The notes below the pieces were generated by a model that did no database searches, was not told the DNA's origin, and was given only the letters and a program-made list of their open reading frames with translations. DNA of 64,000 nucleotides, taken from the NCBI GenBank assembly GCA_900095095.1, contig FMBT01000291.1:372001-436000 (forward strand), written 5' to 3'. The DNA is from Fragilariopsis cylindrus CCMP1102 (Eukaryota; Bacillariophyta; Bacillariophyceae; Bacillariales; Bacillariaceae). Shown one piece after another: positions 10,422-20,414 of this stretch. The position numbers and the translations under genes were made by a program. How positions within the stretch are numbered: position 1 is the first letter of the stretch; each line of letters begins with the position of its first letter.

Positions 10422-12252
10422 CTAAAATTCAAGGTACGATTTCTCTGACAAGAAATGTTCCTGCTCTTCTGACTTCACTCCCAACAATACATCATTTATC
10501 CATGGGGAAGATCGTCGCGCCTTTCGGATTGACACTCGTTTTTTCTCCGAAACCTCTGTAAGATTTTTAATCAAATCTTGGAGTTCTTCCGATAGTTCTG
10601 AAGTTAAACGATAGTGAACCGACCTTTTCCCCTGATCCTTTTTATTACCTCCACAAAGTTTGAAGCAGAAACTATTTTGGGTACTAATTGCTGCCTCAAC
10701 GCTTTCACCGGGCATGACACCTGTCATACAGTACCGAATGGTATGACCCATGGAATAGGAATCAACAAGCAAACCATAGTCTGCTACGTATTCCGATATT
10801 GTTTCCGTCACCGACGAGATCCCCCCTTCTTTTTCTTCGGAAGTGGCATGCTTTACCTTATTAATAATTTCTGGTGCAGCAAAGTTACGATTACCCAAAG
10901 CTTCCAACATGAATTGGTAACAGAATGAATGAGTGAGTTTTTACAAAAAATATAACACTACTGCACTAAGTTACATCGTATTGAAGATATCGCGTCGCGT
11001 ACCTGACATTCGACTATGCGTTCCATGTGATACACTCCCACGCCCCCGACTGCTTGATTCATTCGTATCCTCGTTAGTTGATTCAGTCTTAGCAGAGTCA
11101 TCTAAATTTCTGAAGCTCGCTCTTTTATTTTCCTGGTGAATTTCCTTGCTGGGATTAATGATGTCCTTTTCTTTTAGTGCTCGTGCAAAGCCAAAATCGA
11201 TTAGGGTTACCTGGGAAAATGCATGTGTTTTCAAGCGATAGAAAAGTGGTTCCGTTGAGTCAAGTCAAGTCAAGTCAAGTCAATTTGTAGGTGAATTTGC
11301 AAACCGATACCTAACAGACACTAGATATAATGTCACATACCTTCCATTTTCCCCTTTTTTCATCCCAATTTTTAGATTTCGATGAAGGACCTTCGTTGTC
11401 CCAAATCTCGTCATCTTTGGACACAGCACCTAATTTATTATATTATTGCGCAAACCCGTTAATTTTAATAATGGTAAGATAACGATGTGTTTTTGAAACA
11501 AACAAACAAACAAACAAACAAACAGATCATTCATTATCTTATAATTGCTACTGTACCCGTTATTCCTCCCAGGGAGTAACAATAATATAGTCTATCTTAC
11601 CAGTTATCATTATATTATCTGGCTTGATATCGCGGTGAAGGACGCCTCGATAATGCATGTAGGCGACTGTATCTACCACCTGTGCAAGAACAACGCGTCC
11701 AAATACATTCGATAGGGCACCACCATGTTGCAAAAGAGATTCTACCGTTGGACCTTTTGCGTAACTCAGAGCTATGACACATATCGCGTTGTTCTTTGGA
11801 CGATCCTCTTTTCCTTCCAACAGGTCCCAGTAGTTTATGACCTAAAAGTATTTATATATGAAGTATACGAATATATAGAGGACACACAGATTATTTGGGA
11901 TGAGATAGAATAAATCACTTCATACGAATAAAAATTATCGTCAACCGATTTCAATATATATACATATATATATAATATTGATCAAGAAGTATTATCTCAC
12001 CTTCACAATATTCTCATGATCTAATCGGCGTAAGATTTCAATTTCACGTTGAGCGTATGCTGCGGTCTTCTTTTCTGCTTCGACGTTACCCACATCTTCA
12101 CTAGAACTACCGACAACCTTTACTGCAACCTTAGTTTTGGAATCGTTCTTATCACGTGCTAAGACAACCGACGCAAATCCACCTTTACCCAGCACACGGA
12201 TCGGAGAATAGATATTTGATACTTCCGTAGGCCATTCTTTTGGAATTTCCAT
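10422..12252 (-). CDS. Serine/threonine protein kinase, five exons
   Basis: Exons are 12252-12001, 11841-11601, 11429-11341, 11210-11003 and 10900-10422. All junctions are GT-AG and phase-consistent, giving 422 residues. Kinase landmarks in order: glycine loop GKGGFASVVLA, ATP-binding Lys in KVAVKVV, helix C Glu in QREIEILRRLDHENIVK, catalytic loop HRDIKPDNIM, metal-binding DFG in LIDFGFARAL, and APE motif FAAPEII. It is therefore predicted active. The activation segment is stretched by a Ser/Arg/Thr-rich insert of about 60 residues between DFG and APE. The C-lobe is unusual, with FCFKLCGGNKKDQGKR in it. I cannot place it in a named subfamily. The last acceptor (before LGNRNFAAPEII) lies inside what looks like a start codon context, so a gene finder could miscall that exon. 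A (GTCAA)n stretch lies in intron 3 and an (AAAC)n stretch in intron 2. Confidence 0.85.
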
Positions 12253-12918
12253 GATGCTCTAGCTAGTTTCTGCTATTACGATGCTTACAATAATAATGAA
12301 TAACGACAAAAGTATGATTGTTCTTCTTGTTTGGTATCAACGCCAACAATACCGACTATAAACAGTAGAATGGGGAAAAGAGCAAAAACAATTACAAACG
12401 CAGGAATTTTAAATTAATCATGCTAACACGTATCCTTGTATGGTGTTTTTACTTAAATAAATAATTTTAAATGGAGTAATACAGGCTTAACTTAAAAGCA
12501 TTGTCAATATTGCCCTAGATTAAAGAAGCGAAGTAAAATTGCGTAGTTCCGGAATTTTAAAGGAACCATGATTGTGGCATCTTTTCTAGGGTTTGAAATT
12601 TCACTAGTCGTCCAAATAGGTGAAACTTTCAACGTGAAATTTCGTGAAGTTTCCATTAGGAATGTGACTAGTGACTAATTTTTTTATTCACTAAATGAAA
12701 GTTTTTCTTTCAAGTTTCAAGATCCACCTGCGGGACTCACACAGGGCCGGGCCTACTAAAGTCCTTCTTTGCACGAAAATCATCAGCCATCAACCAATGT
12801 TTTCAACTCACACAAATCAAATAAATAATTTGCAAAATCGAAATACTATCTTCATCATTCATCATCATGTTAAATTTTCACAATAAAACACAAAACACAA
12901 CAAAGGAACGAAAGATAA
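12253..12918. other. Intergenic, divergent promoter region
   Basis: Between the kinase (-) and the TrmO-like gene (+). AT-rich; I see no repeat or RNA gene. Confidence 0.55.
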
Positions 12919-14442
12919 ATGGATAGAGGACTTCACCTATTATTATCCTTTTGTGGGTGCTATTCTTATATCGTCTTTTCCACATACCCAATCCTTGCGT
13001 GGCAATCGGGTGGAACGCTAACGACGTCATCATCATTTTCAAGACGAAAGCCAACAACAATCGCAGCAAAGGCAGTAGTAATCTTATCGCCGACAACAAC
13101 TTCATTGGCTGCTCAAGAGGAGGATCATCTCGTAGAAATAATGACGGGACTTGGTTACAGCAATAATAATATAGTAGCAGCAGCTGGAATTGCCACTGTC
13201 ATTGCTCTCGTATCATCTCTTTTGTCTTCGAGGAAACTACAAAACGTCCAAAATGAATTGGATGCATTGAGAGATGAACAGAGATTAATCCGCATAGGAA
13301 ACCAAAAAGAAAAGGAGATTAAGCAACAACGTAACCAAAAAAAGCAGCAGAAAAAGCAAGAGGAACAACAGGAGCAGGAGCAGCAGAACCTGGTTGTAAA
13401 GCCTATAGGAGTAATTAGATCTATATATCGATTATGCGTGGGCACTCCACGTCAAGGTTTGCTCTGTCAAGACGCTCGCGGACGTATTGAACTGGCTAAA
13501 TTAGGAGATTCTTCCGCGGCCGCAGCTGTGAGTGGACTAGAGGAGTTTTCATACATCTGGGTTTTGTTCCACTTTCATCTCAATAACAAATCTGGTGGAG
13601 GAAAGAAGGTGAAATCAAAAATATCTCCACCAGCCCTAGGGGGGGAAAAAGTTGGTATTTTTTGTACTCGAACACCTCATAGATATAATCCAATCGGCAT
13701 AACATTATGTAAATTAGATCGTGTCCAAATTAACGGCCCACACGATGTTACACTTCATGTTTCAGGTCTTGATCTCGTCGACGGAACACCCGTGATTGAC
13801 ATCAAACCTTACGTTTCTGTATACGATTCAGTGAATTCCCCTTCACTTCCACCCCCACGTGTTCCTGAATGGGTCGAGGGAGGATTGGCTACAAAACGAG
13901 ATGTTGTCATCACGGAAAACGCCAAAAATGAGCTGGAAGAAATTTTACGACAAGATCCTGAGGCATTGGAATTTTACGGTCCTCATTGTGGCGACAGTAC
14001 TAATGATAACGAGTCAGAGTCCAATAGAACCGCCAATACCACTACTACGGACACAATGCTTCGTGTGATAAAACAAGTATTGGCAATAGATGTTCGAAGT
14101 TCATTTCAGACAAGAAAAGCTCGTACCGGACGTTCCCAAGCAGATCGAGCAGAACGTGTTCGGAATAAGTTTGAAATTGAGACGACTGCAACGAAAAACG
14201 ATGATAGTGCTGCCGCTGAACAGGAGGTGGAAACGAACGACGTTCCAGCACTAGTTCAAGAAGTTCAGGAGAAGAGGATGTGTACACAGCAACTTGACAA
14301 TCTTTTGATAAACTATAACGTCAAAGAAGTCGCAACTAAAAGGGAACAATCCAACAACAGTGGGGCTGAAGATACTATTGTTGTGGAGAGTATCGAGCTG
14401 CTTCCAAGTAGTATCAGCAAGAAAAAGCGGGAACGTCGGTAG
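12919..14442 (+). CDS. TRMO: TrmO/TsaA-type tRNA (adenine-N6) methyltransferase, membrane-anchored
   Basis: Single exon, 507 residues. TrmO proteins N6-methylate t6A37 of certain tRNAs using S-adenosylmethionine. The TsaA beta-barrel domain spans about residues 158-307: KPIGVIRSIYR, TPRQGLLC, LEEFSYIWVLFHFH, IFCTRTPHRYNPIGITLCKL, and DLVDGTPVIDIKPYV, the diagnostic strings of the family. Before it lie a signal-like segment (residues 5-27), a second hydrophobic helix IVAAAGIATVIALVSSLL (about 85-102) and a Gln/Lys-rich coiled coil (105-157). The cleavage area reads YPILAWQSGG; W at the position usually held by F in diatom plastid pre-sequences makes plastid or other organelle delivery possible, but this is inference. 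The C-terminal ~180 residues contain SFQTRKARTGRSQADR and a charged tail. It is convergent with the ABC1 kinase gene. Confidence 0.84.
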   Translation: MDRGLHLLLSFCGCYSYIVFSTYPILAWQSGGTLTTSSSFSRRKPTTIAAKAVVILSPTTTSLAAQEEDHLVEIMTGLGYSNNNIVAAAGIATVIALVSSLLSSRKLQNVQNELDALRDEQRLIRIGNQKEKEIKQQRNQKKQQKKQEEQQEQEQQNLVVKPIGVIRSIYRLCVGTPRQGLLCQDARGRIELAKLGDSSAAAAVSGLEEFSYIWVLFHFHLNNKSGGGKKVKSKISPPALGGEKVGIFCTRTPHRYNPIGITLCKLDRVQINGPHDVTLHVSGLDLVDGTPVIDIKPYVSVYDSVNSPSLPPPRVPEWVEGGLATKRDVVITENAKNELEEILRQDPEALEFYGPHCGDSTNDNESESNRTANTTTTDTMLRVIKQVLAIDVRSSFQTRKARTGRSQADRAERVRNKFEIETTATKNDDSAAAEQEVETNDVPALVQEVQEKRMCTQQLDNLLINYNVKEVATKREQSNNSGAEDTIVVESIELLPSSISKKKRERR

Positions 14443-14665
14443 TTTATCCAGTATATATGTAGTTTGTAAAGAAAATATATAAAATGCTTCTTCATTTAAA
14501 ATTGTATCTAAGATTAATGAATTATCGTTTTTGAGATAAAACAAAAATGAAAAAGAAATGTATTTGCGTAGTGTACTGAGATTCGATGCTTTTTCGAACG
14601 GAGTGAATCAAAAGTGAACTTGGGGTTTCTTCATTTCTTTTTCTCTCGTAATAACCTGTACCTTC

Positions 14666-17501
14666 TTATTTTTTATCCTCATCTAACCCAGTGAATTTTT
14701 TTTGTACAAATTTAGCTTGTGTCTTGTCAAACTTTTTCACCTGAATATTGGCCATAATGGCTTGGAAAACAAAGAAAGCAAAACCAGCATATCCAGTTCC
14801 TTCCAAAAGTCGTTTTGACGCAAATCCCGCCACATTCAAAAATGCAGTGGCTATCAATATGTTCTCGGATCGTGATTGGGTCAACACCATACGTTCTAGA
14901 GTCTTTTCATTTTCTAGGGAACGCGTTCGAATCTTAAGAGAACCATCTTCCATTGATCGAAGAGTTTCTTCGATATATGCAACCTTTCTGGGTGATGTAA
15001 TGGCTATATCAACGTCCTTTAAATTGAGACCGGTTGCTTTCTGGAAGATAGAAAAGTTCTTCTGTGCTTTGTTTTTATACTGCTGTGAATCGGTGAATCT
15101 TTCAATGAACGGTTGCGCTAATTTACCAATTTCAAACCCTTCGTCTAGACCTTTACCAATACCTTCTACCGAAGCAAAGGCGCGGAAAATAAATGTAAAT
15201 GTACTCGGAAATCGGAAAGAATTGCTTCCTGTTAAGGTTTGAAGGTCTGTGCCAACAGTTTCTTTGAGATTATTGGATGACTTTCCCAATTGGTTATTCT
15301 TGAACGACCGCATAAAAAACCGCGCCAATTTTTCTACAGCCAATCGATCCGATCCCTTTGCTAGAACACCTGCTTCTTCCACTCCATCTACCAATAATTT
15401 CGCATTCTTAGCCAATGTCTGGTCACTTACAGTTGGACCTCCAGCAAAGAGTGCTGTACAAAATTTACGAAATCCTTCCCGGACGTTCGGTTTGAGTTCA
15501 TCCATCATACCGAAATCATAGTAGACTAAATTTCCCTCATCATCTACACACTATTATTTGTTAAGAATAGGTGGTAAATTACAGTACAAGAAAATGAGCA
15601 AAATGAAAGAGAAAAAATAATCACATTCACGGCCATTGAGAGAAGGAAAAAATAACAAAATATAGACTTACCAAATTACCTGGGTGAGGGTCGCAGTCTA
15701 TCCGTCAAATTTAAATAAGTAAGAGTGATGAAAAATGAGTACGAGTTAGTTAATAAAAAACTGGATACCAAGAGTTGGTTTGATCATCAAATCATTGATC
15801 ATCAAGAGGTTCATAAATATACAAAAATTACTCACGAAAGTAGGAAGTTTCTACAATTTGTCGTAGAAATGCATCGGCGGTTCTTTGCGCCAATAGATTT
15901 CGATCCAAACCCAGAGACTCGATCTTTTTAATATCTGTTAACTTTAACGATTCGATAAATTCCATAACTAAAACTCGAGGAGTAGATATGTCTCTGTAAA
16001 ATTGTGGCACTCGCACATAATCAACATTCTTAAAGTCTCTAGCGAAGCGTTCACCGTTATTTGCCTCGTTTATATAATCAATTTCTAGATACAACAGACG
16101 TTCCGATTCATCATAAATGCTCACCCAATCACGATCGGCACCATCCGCTTTTGGGTCAAACTTATCGAGGAGTACGGCAAGCTTCCTCAAGTTTTTCAAA
16201 TCAAGGTCGAAGAGCTCCTTAAGTCCAGCTCGTTGGACTTTAATGGCAACCTTCTTTCCTTTGTAATAGGCAGTATGTACCTGTCCTAAACTAGCTGCCT
16301 TCAGTGGAATTTCAGAAAAGTCGGTAAACATCTCGTCGACGGGTACACCGAGTTCCTTACTAACAATTTCTTTTGCCCGAGCACCAGAGAATGCTGGTAC
16401 ATCATCTTGAAGGGAATTCAGAACATCAGTATATGTTTTAGGCAATATATCGGTTCGGGTTGAGATAACTTGCCCAAGTTTGACAAATGTGGGCCCTAAG
16501 GTTAGCAATCCATCTCGAATATATGTAGCAGCTGCTATTTGTGCCTGTTCTATCTCTTCATCTGATGCACCCTTTGTACGCATAGATCGTGGTTTTAAAA
16601 CTCGGAATACGCATTTGAGACCAAACTTCCATATTTCAGCATTACGTCTTATGGAAGAAGAACTTCCTCTGTCAGACCACCCAGCTTCCAAACTGTCTCC
16701 GTCATCGTCAACTTTTTCTTTTGGAGTTCTTCGGAAGATCTTTTTAAGTTTGGAACGAAAGCCCGTTGATTCTTCATTTACCACACATAGTGGTTCAGGA
16801 TCGAGGTCTTCGTCTTCGCATTCTGGTACTCCTCGGACAACTTGCATCGTCTTTCCAACCGTCTCTTTGAATTTGGCACGAAAACCTTCCATTTCTTCCT
16901 CGTCTTCACATAAGGCGTCCATCGGTCCTCCCGTTTTATCATTGATTTCGCATTCTTCCTCGATTAGTTCTTGTGTTATTTTTTCTGAATCGATTTCAAT
17001 GTTATTCATTAATTCATTAATATAGTCTCCGTCAGCCATGGTACCATTAAGTAATACAATGTCTTTTTTTGATACTTCTTCTACTTCTTCCATAAGCAAT
17101 ACTACATCTTTGACCGATACTGATTCTACTACTTTTTCCTCCTCTTCCTTCAATAATGGTTTCTCGGTTTCCTCAATGACTACGGCGTCCTGAATATTAT
17201 TTTTGTCTAGGAGGGCTACTCCTAATCCATCTACATCTTCCAACAGTACCGGACTGGCAGAGTTGTTGCTGTTGCTCAGACGAGTTGCCAGTAGTCTCCT
17301 TTGAAAGATTTCACCCGATTCTTTCTCTGATGCCTTTAGTAATGAATTACCATATGACGATGACGAGGAAGGTTCAGCACTAGTAGCTCTGCCGCCATTG
17401 ATGATACGACCCGGAAGGAAACTGCTAATAGTAAATGACTGTACCGCTACGTCGTGACAAGTTGCAACGAGCAGTAAAAGTGTCGAAGATGGAAATTTCA
17501 T
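14666..17501 (-). CDS. ABC1/ADCK atypical kinase, plastid-type leader (three exons)
   Basis: Exon 1 is 17501-15836, exon 2 a 26-base microexon (15697-15672) and exon 3 15550-14666; the spliced product is 858 residues. ABC1 kinases act on isoprenoid-quinone metabolism in plastids and mitochondria. Visible hallmarks: KLGQVISTRTDILP (KxGQ motif), SLGQVHTAYYKGKKVAIKVQR (Ala-rich loop and Lys), RVLVMEFIE, the catalytic HCDPHPGNL assembled from exon 1 plus the microexon, and VYYDFGMMDE. The leader LLLLVATCHDVAVQSFTISS is a signal peptide ending with Phe after a Ser, the ASAF-like pattern for diatom plastid import. A long acidic spacer (residues 60-270) precedes the kinase core. Skipping the microexon would remove the catalytic loop, so it could be a control point. 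A second ABC1 kinase lies at 31750-34445. Confidence 0.9.
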
Positions 17502-18879
17502 TATTGCAGTGTTGAAAAGTATTTTAAGACGAATTAGATGCTTGTGAGGAAGTAGTTGTCAATGGAATTATTCGGAGATTGCCGTTAAGAGAAGGTAGTT
17601 GGATTAAACGATAGCCTAATACAGATCTGAATATTGTTTATAGAGTGCATCGATCGCTGTTTTGCTGCAGAAAGTCGAAGTGCGTTACTTATCGTACAAG
17701 GGTGAATTCATTGAGTGTATCGTAATCTCAACTCATTTATTGGTGCTATGAGGCGTTCCAGGGTTCACAATTGACAATTCTAAAATTCACATCACAAACA
17801 TCGTTTGTTCTATCTATTCTTCTAAACGTAGCAAATGTGCGTGCTACTTTGAACTTACTTTCGTGTGGTACACGTAAATAAAGATACGGCAACCAATCAT
17901 GCTTGAGGGGGGAAACACGTCATCATCATTTTTCTGTTCTTCCCTCAACCCCGTGTTCGGTGTGATTCGGGGAGGGGGTGGTGCTGATAAAAGGGGTGAG
18001 GTACTGGGTCAGTCTGCAAGGGGTCCAAGCAGTAAATTTGGCTAGTCTGAACGAAGTCAATTGATCTTGTACTGTACAGCAATAATCCATTGTAGTACAA
18101 ACTGGTCTAGTTGGAAAGATGGCTACACATTTAGATTACTTGGATCCACCAGACAAACTGAAGCTTATTCCAAGACTGCACAAGATAAATATGTGGTGGC
18201 TAGTATATGTATTGGAAGCAACATATGTGGTAGTCACCGTTAGGGACGATGATTTCATTGTGTCAGAATGCACCAGTTGATTGGGCATAACCATATGTAT
18301 CCAGTGGAGTGATCATATCCAGCTATCCTTTTTGCTTTTAAAGCAAAGGGATAGTGGAAATTGAATTGAATCATGATGTGATCGAAGATTGTTGTTGAAA
18401 TATCCCCATTTATCTAGATCTTATTAAACTCCTGGAGATTTAGCGGATGATTGTTCACTTCCACAAAAACACATATAATTCTGTAGTTACTATTCACTTA
18501 GTCTATTATTTTTTCAAATCTTGAATCCATTAAAGTGCTGGATTTCAACAAATTGGAAAAATATTGAATGATGAATGCAATTTAAAAAGGCAAGTTCGAT
18601 ACACCTATTAATACAATACATCAAGAAGATCTATGTAGCAGTATTAAATGCGGTATGATCTACTACCAATTGATCAGTTGCACATTAGAACATTTCCTTT
18701 TGTTTATTATAAGTTACTAAGAGAAAGACAAATCCAACGAAGAAAACATTGTTATTGTGTACAGGCTCTATCTTATGATAACCAGCTTCGCTATATTAGA
18801 ACTACAAGTACGATTACGATTACGATTGCGGTTACGAATATGATTTACAATTACAGTTACAATTACTAATCAATTCAGT
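17502..18879. other. Intergenic, 1.4 kb
   Basis: No convincing gene. It contains a near-perfect palindrome at about 18323-18355 (arms CTATCC...GGATAG around TTGCTTTTAAAGCAA) that could fold into a hairpin, and a short GATTACGATTACGATTGCGGTTAC repeat stretch near 18810. The part nearest 17501 is the promoter of the ABC1 kinase. Confidence 0.5.
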
Positions 18880-19803
18880 TCATGTTCTTTCTCTCTGGCT
18901 TTTCGGTAAGTAATAAAAAGCAACCACCGAAACTGTGGCCACAGCTGTGGATACAATATATTTCAGCCACCAAGGATTTATTTTGACTGATGTCATTAGT
19001 TCATTGTTTCCTTTCATGCATTCTTGACAAGTAGTAACAATACGATCGAATTTGAATGATTTCCCATCATCATTATTAGTGTCTTTCTTTTCGTCATTAT
19101 TCTTTTCGTCTTTTGTAAGAGAATCAAACATCTGAATGAATTTTGTCTTCCGTTCACTACGTCCTGGACCTGTCACATCACGAAATAGATGACATGCATC
19201 CTTCCCGCACAATGATTGTACTCTTGGCATGGCCATTGCGCCACCTCCGATGATTAATGCACCCCATAAACAAAAAGCAGCACCAGCCAACTCAGTACCA
19301 GATGACATATTTTCTATTGTCTCTATATACGCCTTAGCACCAACGGTAGATTTCAGAAGCACCTTTTCTACAGTTAGTTTCAAATCAGCATTTGTATTGT
19401 TGCCATCATCATCCAAGTTGTAAAGCGTTTTGATATCTTTTTCGTATTGAGGAGCGAATCGATATCCAAGGGAAAGCAATTTGCCACATATTTCGTCGCA
19501 TTCTTCGTCTTTCAAAGCAAGCATTCTTGTTTCCATAGCATTAGTCGCTGCATAAAACAGGACGATCACTTCACGGTATACTTTGACGTCTGTGAACAGC
19601 CCCGATACAACAAGTACCGATCTTAATCGGTTGGCAGATTTATGTGCGTTTCTTATGGATTTCATACATGCTCGAAATAAACCTTCCTCCTCACCCTTTT
19701 CGGTTGTTTTATCGAAAATGGCAGCCTCTTGAGCTTCAGATTTTCCTTCACTTTCAGCGCTATCGACAACCGTCGTTGTCTCAGTAGTGGCGGTTGACTT
19801 CAT
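18880..19803 (-). CDS. Haem oxygenase-like protein with C-terminal tail anchor
   Basis: 307 residues from the Met at 19803. The frame is open to 19947, but the extra 48 residues look like leader sequence. Haem oxygenases open haem to biliverdin, Fe2+ and CO. Although divergent, the order of landmarks matches the animal HO-1 type: SIRNAHKSANRLRS (candidate proximal haem His), VLFYAATNAMETRM (helix ending in an acidic pair), YRFAPQYEKDI (compare the VYAPLYFPEEL region), LWGALIIGGGAMAM (GG-rich distal helix, compare GDLSGGQVL), then TKFIQMFDSL. A charged linker and a single hydrophobic helix WLKYIVSTAVATVSVVAFYYL close the protein, as in membrane-anchored HO-1. There is no plastid leader, so it is not the plastid enzyme for bilin pigments; ER location is inferred. 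A 21-base palindrome lies about 200 bases upstream. Confidence 0.75.
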   Translation of the reverse strand: MKSTATTETTTVVDSAESEGKSEAQEAAIFDKTTEKGEEEGLFRACMKSIRNAHKSANRLRSVLVVSGLFTDVKVYREVIVLFYAATNAMETRMLALKDEECDEICGKLLSLGYRFAPQYEKDIKTLYNLDDDGNNTNADLKLTVEKVLLKSTVGAKAYIETIENMSSGTELAGAAFCLWGALIIGGGAMAMPRVQSLCGKDACHLFRDVTGPGRSERKTKFIQMFDSLTKDEKNNDEKKDTNNDDGKSFKFDRIVTTCQECMKGNNELMTSVKINPWWLKYIVSTAVATVSVVAFYYLPKSQRERT

Positions 19804-20000
19804 GACTGCAAAGTTTAAAGGACTACCTTCAAATGATAAGAGACTGTGTGCTACATTATAATGTGGAAATCGATAGCAGAGAAGGTATTGTTTGACTGTG
19901 GTTGACTCATGATTTGTGAAAAAGATAAGAAGAAAATCATAGACCACACACTAAAAAATAAGGTGAAATTTCCGTGTACAAAACACGTCAATTCTAATAC

Positions 20001-20021
20001 AATCCGGATAATATCCGGATT
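20001..20021. promoter_or_regulatory. Palindrome upstream of the haem oxygenase gene
   Basis: Two copies of ATCCGGAT lie in near-perfect dyad symmetry around an AATA centre, 198 bases before the Met codon at 19803. Its symmetry and position suggest a dimeric factor site. No factor is known to me for it. Confidence 0.4.
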
Positions 20022-20414
20022 ATGTGGTCTACAGTACTATAGATATAACTTTTACAGCATTTAAGAGAAATAATGATTAACACGTTTGAACGTGCTCGAA
20101 ACAATTTTCGAAAGATTCTCTAAAAGCAGGGTAGGAATTGCTAAAATGTGATTAGCTACAAAACTACAATTGACGCAATAAGAATAGTAAAGGAGGATCA
20201 AAAAGAAGCAGAGGAATACCTCGAAACAACAAGACACGAATGGCGACCTAAAAAACTCCAAGATCCTGATCTTTCGAGTGTGTTGGCGAGGTTTGGTGAA
20301 AGTTGGCACGATTAATTGACACATCATGTTATATATTCTACTGCATAGTATGGTATAATATGGAAAGGCTCTTAACGAAGAGGACTAATTTGTGTGTGTA
20401 TATGTGTGTTTGTT
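20022..20414. other. Intergenic
   Basis: Between the haem oxygenase promoter and the 3' end of the serine acetyltransferase gene. AT-rich; nothing recognisable. Confidence 0.5.

Noticed and set aside
18061-18869. Small plus-strand frames in the 17.5-18.9 kb gap
   Set aside because: Short, no domain, and no splice partners in phase.
19804-19947. 48-residue N-terminal extension of the haem oxygenase-like protein
   Set aside because: It has no targeting pattern and the Met at 19803 starts an ordinary hydrophilic leader to the domain; kept as probable 5' UTR.
20061-20327. 88-codon hydrophobic frame on the minus strand
   Set aside because: No homology, no good start context and AT-driven composition.
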